A program made the position numbers and the translations under genes. A DNA stretch of 64,000 bases, taken from contig NZ_SRYG01000013.1 of NCBI RefSeq assembly GCF_004793885.1, positions 1 through 64,000 on the forward strand, read 5' to 3'. The DNA comes from Dubosiella muris (GTDB lineage Bacteria > Bacillota_I > Bacilli_A > Erysipelotrichales > Erysipelotrichaceae). Under the pieces are notes generated by a model that was not told the DNA's origin, made no database searches, and saw nothing but the letters and a program-made list of their open reading frames with translations. Positions 22,590 through 31,773 of the stretch are shown in pieces (within the stretch, counting starts at the first letter, position 1; each line of letters opens with the position of its first letter).

Positions 22590-23816
22590 TTATTTTTTCA
22601 TTTTTTTCTTTCTTTGGCTTGATCCCGGGATTTTCATACTTGTACGATACTTTGCGACTGTCCGTCGGGAAACATACAATTCCATATCCGCCAAGGCTTC
22701 GGAAAGCTCCTGATCGCTTAACGGATTGTCCGGATCCTCCTGCTCCACAAGCTGGCGCAGCGCTTTGACAATCGAGTCTTTGCTCGTTCCGCCTTTCGTT
22801 TTTGAAATAAACAAATCTTTGACCGCAAAAATCTGATCTCCATATTGGTAGTACTTATTCGACAGCGTGCGGGAAACGGTCGATTCATGAAAACCGGTTC
22901 TCATCGCGATTTGCTGGAGCGTGCACGGATTCAATTCGTCATCAAATAAAAAATAGTTCTTTTGTATCCGAATCAACTCGTTCATCAAAATGAGCAAAGT
23001 CTTGTTTCTTTTATTGACAGAATCTATAAAAAACCGCGCTTCTTCCAAATACGCCTTGATTTCCGGGCTAGGCTCCTTCAAAACGCCGATTTGATTGTCA
23101 ATTCGCAAAGCACCCGCGGTTCGAGGCACGATTTCAATTTGTTCATGCGCCACTTTGATCTCAAAATCCGGACGGATATAGGAAGGCGCCTCTGACGCGT
23201 AGGCCTGACATGGATCGAGCGAACAAGATTGAATCGCCCTGAGAGCCTGGTGGATACGGTTCGTCGAAACATTTTCCGCTTTGGCGATGCCCGCCAGATC
23301 TTTTTTCGCCAACGCCTCGGGATACATCTGGAAAATCCGGGCCGCGAAATCCTCGTTCTTTTTTCGCAGCTGCAAAACGACGCACTCGTTTCTTGACGTC
23401 GCCGCGACGCCCGCCGGTTCCAAAGACTGGACACAACGCAAGGCTCGTTTCAGTGCTTCGCCCGAACAATCCAAAACACGAGTCGCCGTTTCTTGATCCT
23501 CCAGAAAAAAGCCATGGGAATCCAGCGATTCAATAATATATGCGCAAAGGTTTTTATCGTAAGCGTAGCCGCTTGTGCGCAACTGCATGTACAAATCATC
23601 TTGAAGCGACGGCCGTTTCGAGAATGTCTCCTCTATGATTTGGTTCCAGTCCCGGCTTTCGTCCAATTCGACAAATGGATTCGAAAACGCCAGTTCCCGC
23701 ATGCACTCGACAAGCTCCTCCTGGTCCATTTTCAAGACATCCAGTGATTTTTTCATCGTTTGCGTGAGTGTCAAGGTTTGTTTTTGGGTTTGTTTTTGAG
23801 AAAAATTTTGCTTCAT
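22590..23816 (-). CDS. rpoN: RNA polymerase sigma-54 factor
   Basis: 408 aa, ATG with GAGGAGG. The N-terminus is Gln-rich (region I, QKQTLTLTQTMKKSLDVLKM). A central core-binding domain follows, then an HTH (QIAMRTGFHESTVSRTL) and near the C-terminus the RpoN box, here SRRTVAKYR. Shorter than proteobacterial RpoN because acidic region II is nearly missing, as in many Bacillota. It directs polymerase to -24/-12 promoters, of which two lie 3 kb away in front of the PTS operon. It is divergent from its likely partner activator. Confidence 0.95.
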   Translation of the reverse strand: MKQNFSQKQTQKQTLTLTQTMKKSLDVLKMDQEELVECMRELAFSNPFVELDESRDWNQIIEETFSKRPSLQDDLYMQLRTSGYAYDKNLCAYIIESLDSHGFFLEDQETATRVLDCSGEALKRALRCVQSLEPAGVAATSRNECVVLQLRKKNEDFAARIFQMYPEALAKKDLAGIAKAENVSTNRIHQALRAIQSCSLDPCQAYASEAPSYIRPDFEIKVAHEQIEIVPRTAGALRIDNQIGVLKEPSPEIKAYLEEARFFIDSVNKRNKTLLILMNELIRIQKNYFLFDDELNPCTLQQIAMRTGFHESTVSRTLSNKYYQYGDQIFAVKDLFISKTKGGTSKDSIVKALRQLVEQEDPDNPLSDQELSEALADMELYVSRRTVAKYRTSMKIPGSSQRKKKMKK

Positions 23817-23926
23817 ACCGCCTTCCTCCTCACTAGTATATAAGCAAGAAACATGCCAACAAATCGTGACAAGGATTCGTTTGACTTTGCTTTTTTTTCA
23901 AAATATACTCCCTGTAGGTGATTCCT

Positions 23927-26620
23927 ATGAAAGATACTCTTTTGCGTCAAATCTACGAACAAACCTTGTCCGGTGCCTATGATCAAAATACCGTGGCTTC
24001 TTTATCCGAGACTCTTCAAGTTCCTAAAAACAAAATTACGTTTGCGCTCCAGCAGCTGTTTCAGGAAGGGCGACTCATCAAAGCGGAAGGAAAACCGGTT
24101 CGCTTTTTAAGCCGCGCCGCTTTAGAGAATCAATACAACCTTTCCATTTCCGATACAAAAATCGGCAATCTCGAGCTTTGGCTTGCCGGCTTGGCGAAAG
24201 AACCTGCCGACTTTGAAAAACTGGTTGGCTACGACGGCAGCCTCGCCTCCCTTGTCGAGCAATGCAAGGCGACGATTTCCTATCCGCCAAACGGGCTTCC
24301 CCTCATGCTGACGGGCGAAACAGGCACGGGAAAAAGTTTAATCGCCCGCCTCACGTACGAGTATGCCAGCCGCCAGGGCTTGCTCAAACCCGATGCCCGA
24401 TTCGTTTCGGTCAACTGCTCCGAATACGCCAACAATCCCGAGCTTTTGACAGCCAACCTGTTCGGCTACGTCAAAGGCGCGTTTACAGGCGCCGAGCAGA
24501 CGACACCGGGCCTCATCGAGCTGGCAGACGGCGGTGTCTTGTTTCTTGATGAAGTGCATAATTTAAAAGGGGAATGCCAGGAAAAGCTGTTCCAGTTTAT
24601 GGACCAGTCCATCTATCATCGAATGGGCGACAACAAAACGTGGCACACTTCCCATGTCCGGCTCATTTTCGCGACAACCGAGGATCCGGAAAAAGTCCTT
24701 CTCAAAACGTTGCAGCGCCGAATTCCGATGAATATCACCGTTCCCAATTTATCAAAACGGGGCACCTATGAAAAGGTACAAATGATTCACTCCATTTTTA
24801 AAACCGAACAACAGCGATTGAATGTTCGAATCAAAATAAGCTCGACCGTTTTTCGACTGCTCGTATCCTATCCGTTTCCGGAAAATATTGGCGGACTGAA
24901 AAGCACGATTCAATCTTCTTGCGTTCAGGCGCTGTTTCAAATCAACGATAGCGGCGAAATGGAAATCACTGCCAAAAATCTGCCTTCTGCGCTTTCAAAA
25001 AACATATCGGTGGCGTCCCTGAACAAATTGGAGGAGCCGTCTTGGATTTATATCGACGAGTTGCTGGATCTTGATCATAGCGCCGGAAACGACTTGGCGT
25101 TTTATCAGGAAATAATCGAATCGTTAGAAAATCCGGATACCTTCTTCGCTGTCTGGAAAGCCGAAAGCAGCTGGCTCATTCAGCATTTGAGCGGCGAAAA
25201 TTCGGCACTCTGCGAGCAAAGACTGTATGAAAGCGTCCGGCACGTCTGCGCCGGCTACCATATGGAACTTTCAAGCAAGGATTTAGAAACGCTTCAAAAA
25301 GCGCTGGGATCGTTTTTACGCCAATCCAGGCTTCTTCATTTTTTGCAAAGCCAAAACCCGCTTCAAATTGAAAAACTTACGCTGCAAATGAAAAAACAAA
25401 AGTTTCGTTACTACAGCATGGCGTCTGAAATCGACTGCATGCTTGGCCGGGCGTTTGATTATAAATTGAACGATTTGCATCGTCTGGTTTTGGCGCTGCT
25501 GCTTTCCGGACTGGAAAAGCAGCAGTCGATTCCGAAACGAATGGGCGTGATCCTGGCTCATGGACTTTCAACCGCCAGCTCGGTTTCGGTTTGTGTCAAC
25601 CAGCTTCTTGACGAGTATGTGTTCGACGCGATTGATATGCCGCTTTCGATTTCCCAGGAGCAATGCATTCGCGAATTGAATGACTATTTGAAAAAGATGG
25701 ATGGCATCGAGGAGTTGTTTCTGCTCGTCGATCTTGGCTCTCTGGAAGACGTGTGGAAAGGATTGAACATCCGCAATGTAAATGTCGGGATTATCAACTC
25801 ACTCAACTTAAAAATGGCCTTATCCATTGGCGAAGGACTGAAGCGCGGGCAACCAATGGAGGAGATTTTTGAAACGGCTAAAAACACGTGTACGGTTTCC
25901 TATCATATCGAGCGCAATCGTGAAAAACAAAAGCTGATCATCTGCTCTTGCGCAAGCGGACTTGGTGTGGCCGAAAAGCTGAAAACCGTAATTCTTGATT
26001 CTTTGCCGCCGGATTCTTCCATCCACGTCTTGACATACGATTACAATTCCTTGCTTTTAAAAGGCATCGAAGATCTGGCCTTCGCGGAATATCAGGTGAT
26101 TTGCGTAGTCGGAACGTTGAATCCAAATATCGACCGCCTCCCGTTTGTCGCGCTGGATGATTTGATTTTGCAGGAAAGCACGAACTCGCTTGATTTGTAT
26201 TTGAAAAGCTATATGGATCCTTGCGCGCTGGCGATTTTCAAAAAGAACATCGTGAAAAATTTCTCGTTGTCCAATATCATGAACGCGTTGACGATTTTGA
26301 ATCCGACGAAACTGCTGGAACATGTGGCTAACGCCATCGACCGGCTTCAAACTTTGATTGACTGCCAGCTCACGAACAACACATGCTTCGGTTTGTACGT
26401 CCATGTGAGTTGTCTGATCGAACGGCTCGTCATGAATCGCGGTATCGAAAACTATAAGCAAATTGAACATTTCCAGACCCGTCAAAAACAATTTATCGAC
26501 GCGGTTTGCGAATCGTTCCAGGATGTCGAGGCGTTTTATGGCGTCCATATTCCAGTCGAGGAAATCGGCTATATGTTCGATTATGTCAAAAACGATAAAA
26601 ACTTTCAAAAGTGTGTCTGA
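23927..26620 (+). CDS. LevR/GfrR-family sigma-54-dependent PTS-regulated activator
   Basis: About 898 aa from the ATG at about 23927, with a weak TAGGTG SD; GTG three codons upstream is possible. N-terminal HTH (1-60), then an AAA+ domain with Walker A GETGTGKS (about residue 130), the sigma-54 contact loop GAFTGA and Walker B LFLDEV. After this come a PRD, an EIIA-mannose-like domain (AHGLSTAS with candidate His), an EIIB-like domain (CSCASGLGVAEKL) and a second PRD. PTS phosphorylation of the PRDs would tune activity. It lies directly upstream of the PTS operon and ends 3 bp before the first -24/-12 box. Confidence 0.93.
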   Translation: MKDTLLRQIYEQTLSGAYDQNTVASLSETLQVPKNKITFALQQLFQEGRLIKAEGKPVRFLSRAALENQYNLSISDTKIGNLELWLAGLAKEPADFEKLVGYDGSLASLVEQCKATISYPPNGLPLMLTGETGTGKSLIARLTYEYASRQGLLKPDARFVSVNCSEYANNPELLTANLFGYVKGAFTGAEQTTPGLIELADGGVLFLDEVHNLKGECQEKLFQFMDQSIYHRMGDNKTWHTSHVRLIFATTEDPEKVLLKTLQRRIPMNITVPNLSKRGTYEKVQMIHSIFKTEQQRLNVRIKISSTVFRLLVSYPFPENIGGLKSTIQSSCVQALFQINDSGEMEITAKNLPSALSKNISVASLNKLEEPSWIYIDELLDLDHSAGNDLAFYQEIIESLENPDTFFAVWKAESSWLIQHLSGENSALCEQRLYESVRHVCAGYHMELSSKDLETLQKALGSFLRQSRLLHFLQSQNPLQIEKLTLQMKKQKFRYYSMASEIDCMLGRAFDYKLNDLHRLVLALLLSGLEKQQSIPKRMGVILAHGLSTASSVSVCVNQLLDEYVFDAIDMPLSISQEQCIRELNDYLKKMDGIEELFLLVDLGSLEDVWKGLNIRNVNVGIINSLNLKMALSIGEGLKRGQPMEEIFETAKNTCTVSYHIERNREKQKLIICSCASGLGVAEKLKTVILDSLPPDSSIHVLTYDYNSLLLKGIEDLAFAEYQVICVVGTLNPNIDRLPFVALDDLILQESTNSLDLYLKSYMDPCALAIFKKNIVKNFSLSNIMNALTILNPTKLLEHVANAIDRLQTLIDCQLTNNTCFGLYVHVSCLIERLVMNRGIENYKQIEHFQTRQKQFIDAVCESFQDVEAFYGVHIPVEEIGYMFDYVKNDKNFQKCV

Positions 26621-26622
26621 AC

Positions 26623-26638
26623 TGGCACACTTTTTGCT
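26623..26638 (+). promoter_or_regulatory. Sigma-54 -24/-12 promoter 1
   Basis: TGGCACACTTTTTGCT is a full match to TGGCACRN4TTGCW, with GG and GC ten bases apart. It starts 3 bp after the activator's stop. Confidence 0.93.
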
Positions 26639-26648
26639 TGTATACAAG
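26637..26648. promoter_or_regulatory. Palindrome CTTGTATACAAG over the promoter 1 start
   Basis: A perfect 12-bp palindrome from the -12 element across the expected start site. A one-mismatch copy, CTTGAATACAAG, is at 26701-26712, in the same place relative to promoter 2. Confidence 0.5.
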
Positions 26649-26686
26649 TGAAGCGAAACATCCAAAAAAAAAATAAAAATGACGGA

Positions 26687-26702
26687 TGGCACGCTTCTTG
26701 CT
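26687..26702 (+). promoter_or_regulatory. Sigma-54 -24/-12 promoter 2
   Basis: TGGCACGCTTCTTGCT, again a full match, 64 bp after the first. Similarity extends downstream through nATACAAGTGA in both copies, so the promoter module looks duplicated. Confidence 0.93.
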
Positions 26703-26742
26703 TGAATACAAGTGAGAAGAATAAAAAAAGAAAGGAGGATAT

Positions 26743-27174
26743 ATGATGAGGAAAATCGTAATTGCTTCCCACGGCGAATTTGCCAGAGGATTGAAAAATT
26801 CTGTGGAAATGATCGTGGGCGACCTAGCCAAGGAAATCGACACATATTGCCTGTATCCATCGTGCAGTCCAAGAGATTACACAGATCAAATGGAAGCCGT
26901 GATCGCCTCGCATCCCGAAGACGAGTTTATCTTCTTATGCGATGTCAAAGGCGGCAGCGTCCATACGGCCGTTTCTCAGCTGTGCCGGTTTGAAAACGTC
27001 GTGGTATTCGGCGGAGTCAATATGAGTATCGTGCTGGATCTGCTCTTGTCAACGCCCGAAAGGATTTGTGTAAATCCGGCAATTCAAGAGCGGCTGGTTC
27101 GCGCCGGCCAGGAAGGGTTGTGCGTAACGAACTATCAAAAGATCCAAAAGCCATGCGAAGAGGAAGATTTTTAA
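26743..27174 (+). CDS. PTS mannose-family EIIA component
   Basis: 143 aa. SD AGGAGG at 26733-26738; the second ATG (26746) has the better spacing and may be the true start. The phosphorylated His is in IASHGEFARG (about residue 10), and the fold signature VKGGSVHTAV fits EIIA-Man. It receives phosphate from HPr and passes it to the EIIB encoded next. It is the first gene of the sigma-54-controlled operon. Confidence 0.92.
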   Translation: MMRKIVIASHGEFARGLKNSVEMIVGDLAKEIDTYCLYPSCSPRDYTDQMEAVIASHPEDEFIFLCDVKGGSVHTAVSQLCRFENVVVFGGVNMSIVLDLLLSTPERICVNPAIQERLVRAGQEGLCVTNYQKIQKPCEEEDF

Positions 27175-27192
27175 AAGGAGGAACAAAAAACT

Positions 27193-27663
27193 ATGATTAA
27201 AAAACTACGTGTTGACCACCGGCTGCTTCATGGTCAGGTGGCGTTTTCCTGGACGAGCGCGCTGAACGCCGACTGCATCCTGATCGCCTGCGACGCGGTC
27301 GTTTCCGACGAACTGCGCAAGACGACGATGAAAATGGCCAAGCCAAACGGTGTCAAGCTTGTCATCAAGTCGATTTCCGACAGCGTCAAAGCGCTTAATA
27401 GTGGTGTGACCGATAAATATAAGCTGTTTATCGTCGTCGAAAGCATCGCGGATGCAGCCACGCTCATCCAAAACGTGGATGCCATTCAAGCCTTAAATCT
27501 TGGAGGCACCAAGGCAACCGATGCGACCCGCAATATTTCCAAAGCGGTAAACATCACATCCGAAGAGGAACAAATTTTAAAAGAGCTCGTCGCCGACGGA
27601 GTCGACGTCACGATTCAGATGGTGCCGGAAGACACGCCGGTTCCGGTAGAAAAGGCGCTGTAG
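27193..27663 (+). CDS. PTS mannose/sorbose-family EIIB component
   Basis: 156 aa, ATG with AAGGAGG. The active-site His is in VDHRLLHGQVAF (about residue 14), the standard EIIB-Man motif. It transfers phosphate to the incoming sugar at the EIIC-EIID membrane pair encoded just downstream. The stop overlaps the EIIC ribosome-binding site. Confidence 0.93.
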   Translation: MIKKLRVDHRLLHGQVAFSWTSALNADCILIACDAVVSDELRKTTMKMAKPNGVKLVIKSISDSVKALNSGVTDKYKLFIVVESIADAATLIQNVDAIQALNLGGTKATDATRNISKAVNITSEEEQILKELVADGVDVTIQMVPEDTPVPVEKAL

Positions 27664-27672
27664 GTGGACACC

Positions 27673-28455
27673 ATGCTTATACAGTCTATTTTGCTTGGCC
27701 TGGTTGCTATGCTTGGCAACGCCGAATATTTACTTGGAACGTGTTTGTTGTCCCGTCCGCTAATTATGGGAACCTTTACGGGTATCGTGCTGGGAGATAT
27801 TGAACTGGGCGTAAAGATCGGAGCCACGATGGAGCTCGCCTTCATGGGCGCCTTCTCGATTGGCGCCAGCATCCCGCCCGAAATGATTTCGGGAACCGTG
27901 CTCGGCACGGCGTTCGCCATTACGACTGGTTCCGGCGCGGAAACCGCCCTGGCAATCGGTTTGCCGGTCGCTTCTCTTGTATTGCTGGCCAAAAACTTTG
28001 GCATGGTGTTCATCCTGCCTCCTTTCGTACACAAGGCGGATGAGTACGCCCAAAAAGACAACATGCAAGGCGTCGCGACCGTGCACTATCTGGCTGGATT
28101 CTTCGGTGTGAACTTGATTATCGGTCTTTGCGTAGCCGTTGGCTACTATTTGGGCGGCCCGGCCATCGAGGCGTTTCTGGCGATCATTCCGGCTTGGATT
28201 TCCAAAGGACTGGAAATCACGATGGGTCTGCTGCCGGCAATCGGGTTTGGCTTGCTCATGAAAATGATCATGAACAAAGCGAATGTGTGCTTCTTTATTT
28301 TAGGCTTCGGCCTCTCGGTTTATTTGAATTTGCCAGGAACGGGCATCGCGGTGTTCGGCGCGATCATCGCGATCGTTTTAACCCAGATCAAGCGGACGAG
28401 CATGCTGCAGCCCGCTGGCGCGCAAGGAGGAATGGATGATGACGACGACTTCTAA
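27673..28455 (+). CDS. PTS mannose/sorbose-family EIIC permease
   Basis: 260 aa from ATG 27673, with AGGTGG five bases upstream; GTG 27664 is a weaker alternative. Multiple hydrophobic helices with ASIPPEMISGTVLGTAFAI in the family-typical place. It forms the membrane channel with EIID. Its last 20 bp overlap the EIID start, and the C-terminus is acidic (MDDDDDF). Confidence 0.92.
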   Translation: MLIQSILLGLVAMLGNAEYLLGTCLLSRPLIMGTFTGIVLGDIELGVKIGATMELAFMGAFSIGASIPPEMISGTVLGTAFAITTGSGAETALAIGLPVASLVLLAKNFGMVFILPPFVHKADEYAQKDNMQGVATVHYLAGFFGVNLIIGLCVAVGYYLGGPAIEAFLAIIPAWISKGLEITMGLLPAIGFGLLMKMIMNKANVCFFILGFGLSVYLNLPGTGIAVFGAIIAIVLTQIKRTSMLQPAGAQGGMDDDDDF

Positions 28456-29257
28456 AAAACTGGAAAAGAAAGAGCTGATGTCCGTCTTTTGGCGTTCGTT
28501 CGGTTTGGAATGGGACTGGAACTATGAGCGGCAGATGAATATTGGCTATTGCTATTGCATGCTCCCCGTGATCAAAAAGCTGTATCCCGATCCCAAAGAC
28601 CAGGAAGCGGCGATGAAACGGCATTTGGAGTTTTTCAACACGACGCCGCAGCTGGCTACGCTCATTCTTGGCATCACGGCCGCGATGGAGGAATCCAACG
28701 CCAACGATCCCGATTTTGACACGCAATCCATCAACGACGTGAAAGTATCCCTGATGGGTCCGCTGGCGGGCATCGGCGACTCCTTCATTTGGGGAACGCT
28801 GCGCATCATCGCGACCGGTGTCGGCTTGTCGCTGGCCACGCAAGGCAATATTTTGGGACCGATTTTATTTTTCCTGATTTTCAATATTCCCGCGCAGGGT
28901 CTTCGCTACTACTTGATGAACGCGGGCTACAAACTCGGAAGCGGCTTTCTGGCTACTTTGCAAAAAAGCGGCTGGATGGAAATGCTCACGTATGGCGCAT
29001 CGGTTCTGGGATTGATCGTCATTGGCGGAATGACCGCGCAAAACGTCGCCATCAACATTCCGATGGTCATTGGAACCGGCGAGGAGGCGACGACGATTGG
29101 CGACATCTGCAACCAGATCATGCCTGGAATCGTGCCACTGTTATTTACATTTGGAATTTACTACTTGCTGAAATTTAAAAACGTGAAAACGACGACACTG
29201 CTGATCGTGTTTATCCTGATTGGTTTTGTCGGTGCGTTCTTTGGCATCTTAGGATAA
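28436..29257 (+). CDS. PTS mannose-family EIID component
   Basis: 273 aa; SD AAGGAGG inside the end of the EIIC gene. N-terminal SFGLEWDWNYERQMNIGYCY matches the EIID signature, and C-terminal hydrophobic helices run from residue about 110 onward. It partners EIIC in sugar translocation. The two genes overlap by 20 bp, which suggests coupled translation. Confidence 0.92.
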   Translation: MMTTTSKKLEKKELMSVFWRSFGLEWDWNYERQMNIGYCYCMLPVIKKLYPDPKDQEAAMKRHLEFFNTTPQLATLILGITAAMEESNANDPDFDTQSINDVKVSLMGPLAGIGDSFIWGTLRIIATGVGLSLATQGNILGPILFFLIFNIPAQGLRYYLMNAGYKLGSGFLATLQKSGWMEMLTYGASVLGLIVIGGMTAQNVAINIPMVIGTGEEATTIGDICNQIMPGIVPLLFTFGIYYLLKFKNVKTTTLLIVFILIGFVGAFFGILG

Positions 29258-29272
29258 AAGGAGGAAAAAAAG

Positions 29273-30268
29273 ATGAAAAAATTCAACGAACAGGAAAAAG
29301 TGGAAAGCGTGCAGGGCGCGCTGGCGCTCCGTGGGCAAATTGAGGAAATCGTGGATGGGATTTGCGAAAAAGGCTACACCAACATTGTGTGGCTTGGCAT
29401 TGGCGGCACGTGGGCGAGCGCGCAGCAGGCGACCGTGCATATGAAGGAAAAATCCGCCATCGAAACCTGGGCGGAAAACGCGGCGGAATACTTGACGACA
29501 GGCAACAAGCGCATTGGCGCAGGCACGATTGTGATCACGTCGTCCGTGACAGGCAACACGATTGAAGTGGTTGAAGCCGTGAAAAAGGCGCAGGAAGCCG
29601 GTGCGACGGTGATCGGGTTTATTGACGCGCCCGAAGCGGATCTGGCGAAGATGGTGGACCACGTCATTTCCTACAAGCAAAACGAGCAGTTGAAATTCTT
29701 CATGGTAGCGGATCGTTTCATGCGCAACGCGGGCGAGTTTGCCGATTATGAAGAAATGTATCAGGAATTTGATCAGCATTTGGCGCAAGCGCTTGTCGAA
29801 GTGGAAAAAGAAGCGGAGCCTTTCGCGATCGAGTTCGCGAAAAAACACTGGAACGACGACTTACACTACTTTGTCGGCGCGGGAAACCAGTGGGGAGCGA
29901 CCTATTCGTACGCGATGTGCTATTGGGAGGAACAGCTTTGGATCAAAACAAAATCCATCACTTCGCCGGAATTTTTCCATGGCATGTTTGAAATCGTAAC
30001 AAAAGAAACGCCTGTGACCGTATATTTAGGTGAAGACAAACAACGGGTTTTGTCGGAAAGAGTGGCGAATTTCCTGCCTCGTATTTGCGGCAATTACACA
30101 TTCATCGACACGAAAGACTACGCGCTGGAAGGAATCAGCGAAAAATACCGGGGTGAGATCTCCCATTTGGTTATGCACGCGGTCAACAACCGGATCGACG
30201 TCCACATGGAGGACGAAACGAAGCATCCGATGGAAATCCGCCGGTATTACCGGGCGCTGGAATACTAG
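29273..30268 (+). CDS. SIS-domain deglycase, FrlB-like
   Basis: 331 aa, ATG with AAAGGAGG. Two SIS halves: WLGIGGTWASAQQ near residue 38 and FVGAGNQWGA near 200. EFFHGMFEIV and the C-terminal RRYYRALEY correspond to EFRHGPLEIV and RRYYGGLVEY of E. coli FrlB, the fructoselysine-6-phosphate deglycase. Expected reaction: cleavage of an Amadori-product 6-phosphate to glucose-6-phosphate and the amine. Position after a mannose-type PTS matches the Salmonella gfr operon. Which of the two SIS genes takes which substrate is open. Confidence 0.8.
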   Translation: MKKFNEQEKVESVQGALALRGQIEEIVDGICEKGYTNIVWLGIGGTWASAQQATVHMKEKSAIETWAENAAEYLTTGNKRIGAGTIVITSSVTGNTIEVVEAVKKAQEAGATVIGFIDAPEADLAKMVDHVISYKQNEQLKFFMVADRFMRNAGEFADYEEMYQEFDQHLAQALVEVEKEAEPFAIEFAKKHWNDDLHYFVGAGNQWGATYSYAMCYWEEQLWIKTKSITSPEFFHGMFEIVTKETPVTVYLGEDKQRVLSERVANFLPRICGNYTFIDTKDYALEGISEKYRGEISHLVMHAVNNRIDVHMEDETKHPMEIRRYYRALEY

Positions 30269-30277
30269 GAGAAATCT

Positions 30278-31345
30278 ATGAAGTTCACGATACAGGACTA
30301 TGTGGAACAAACGCTCCCGGCTTGTCAGGCGCTGCTATCCTCTTCGGCCCAAATGGAACCTTTGATTGCATTGTACAAAAAAAAGAAGCCGGAAACGCTT
30401 TGGCTGGTGGCTTCCGGCTCCAGTTTCAACGCCTGTGCCTGCGCACAGCCCTTGATGACAAGGTGGATGGAAACACGAGTGGAATTGATGACTCCATTCA
30501 CCTTTCTTTATTATACACCGGATATCAAGCCGGACGACCTTATCGTCGTCATTACGCAAAGCGGGTTGTCCACCAACGCGATCGCGGTTCTTGATCATTT
30601 GCGATCTTATGAAGATGTCGTTTGTTTAACGGGAAACAAGCAGGCCGATGTCAAAGACCATACGAAGCTCGTTTTAGAATACGGCGTAGGCGAGGAACTC
30701 GTCGGTTACGTCACTAAAGGCGTCAGTACCTTGTGCCTTTATTGGCTTCGTTTCGCTCAAATCGTTTCAAACCGTCAAACGATAGACTGGGCCACGATTC
30801 TTCTGGCATGGACAGACGCCAAATCCCGGACGCTTCCGTTTATTCAGACACACTGGAAAGCTCTTTCGGCAATGGAAGTCGTCTACTGTCTTGGCACGCC
30901 TGCCAGTGCGGGCGTCGGCATGGAGGCCGCTTTAAAAATCGGAGAAACAATTCATATTCCGAGCGTCTACTACGAGGTGGAAGAGTTCATTCACGGGCCA
31001 AACCTCCAGCTCACGCCAAAATACACGCTGTTCTTTTTTGACAGCAACGACGATGCGTCGACGCGCTTGCATCAAGTGTACAAAGCCGCCAAATCGGTTA
31101 CCGACCATGCGTATCTCATCACGATGGATGAAGCCTTTCAAGAAGATCCAAACGCGTTGCTAATCAAACCAAAAGTGGAATCCGGGTTCTCCTCTTTTGT
31201 CGAGCTTCCGGTTCCTCAACTGCTCAGCGCGCTGGTGAGCGAAAAACTGCACAGCACGATGCAGCACCCGCTTCTGAAGGAATTCAAAAAAATCGCGTCT
31301 GCGAAAACCGAGCATTTTGTCAACTACGACGAAGACGAAGCCTAG
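30278..31345 (+). CDS. Second SIS-domain enzyme, GfrE/GfrF-like
   Basis: 355 aa, ATG with AGGAGA. SIS signatures: LVASGSSFNACACAQP (about residue 42) and VITQSGLSTNA (about 89), then YEVEEFIHGPNLQL (about 230), as in amino-sugar isomerase/deglycase enzymes. Pairing with a FrlB-like gene and a mannose-type PTS is the arrangement of gfrEF, where one enzyme handles fructoselysine-6-P and the other glucoselysine-6-P. An alternative is a glutamine-independent aminosugar isomerase. Last gene of the operon. Confidence 0.75.
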   Translation: MKFTIQDYVEQTLPACQALLSSSAQMEPLIALYKKKKPETLWLVASGSSFNACACAQPLMTRWMETRVELMTPFTFLYYTPDIKPDDLIVVITQSGLSTNAIAVLDHLRSYEDVVCLTGNKQADVKDHTKLVLEYGVGEELVGYVTKGVSTLCLYWLRFAQIVSNRQTIDWATILLAWTDAKSRTLPFIQTHWKALSAMEVVYCLGTPASAGVGMEAALKIGETIHIPSVYYEVEEFIHGPNLQLTPKYTLFFFDSNDDASTRLHQVYKAAKSVTDHAYLITMDEAFQEDPNALLIKPKVESGFSSFVELPVPQLLSALVSEKLHSTMQHPLLKEFKKIASAKTEHFVNYDEDEA

Positions 31346-31350
31346 TTTTT

Positions 31351-31379
31351 AGAGTCCGATCGCGCGGACTCTTTTTTTC
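31351..31379 (+). terminator. Terminator of the sigma-54 PTS operon
   Basis: AGAGTCCG (31351-31358) and CGGACTCT (31365-31372), then a run of T. Confidence 0.93.
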
Positions 31380-31473
31380 ATCCCATTTTCTCAAAATTCA
31401 CGCGTTTTCTTTCAAAAACTGAAAAAGTTGTTTCATTTTAAGCGCTCTCTTCTTCTTTTTCCACACCCGCTCT

Positions 31474-31479
31474 TATAAT
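31474..31479 (+). promoter_or_regulatory. -10 box for the 69-aa gene
   Basis: TATAAT 26 nt before the start codon; no clear -35. Confidence 0.5.
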
Positions 31480-31504
31480 TAGAACCATAAGGAGGAGAAA
31501 ACAC

Positions 31505-31714
31505 ATGTTAAAACTTTTACTCGCCGATCGTTCCACGACCGCTTTGATTTTATGGATTCTGATCCCCTGCTTCGCGTTGTGCGCCTGCCTTTGTGTGTGG
31601 TGCCCCGGAATCGAGTTTTTCTCCTTTTCCCTGGAAGGCATCGCTTCGGCGATCGCCGCGCTCATTTTATGGTACGCCTTGCGGTATTCCCGACTGCTCC
31701 ACTCGCTGGATTGA
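31505..31714 (+). CDS. Small membrane protein, 69 aa, unknown
   Basis: ATG preceded by AAGGAGGAG; own -10 box and terminator make it a complete small gene. Two hydrophobic helices (residues about 12-35 and 42-58) joined by a short loop with Cys residues (CACLCVWC), and a charged C-terminus. I recognise no family. Possibly a two-helix inner-membrane regulator or a toxin-like protein, but nothing nearby identifies a partner. Confidence 0.7.
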   Translation: MLKLLLADRSTTALILWILIPCFALCACLCVWCPGIEFFSFSLEGIASAIAALILWYALRYSRLLHSLD

Positions 31715-31729
31715 ATCTTTCCGCATGAA

Positions 31730-31764
31730 AAAGGTCTGCTCCTTTTCAAAACAGACCTTTTTTT
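31730..31764. terminator. Bidirectional terminator between convergent genes
   Basis: AAAGGTCTG (31730-31738) and CAGACCTTT (31752-31760), with a T-run on the + strand and TTTTT on the - strand. It serves the 69-aa gene and the gene at 31774. Confidence 0.88.
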
Positions 31765-31773
31765 GCTTTGTGT

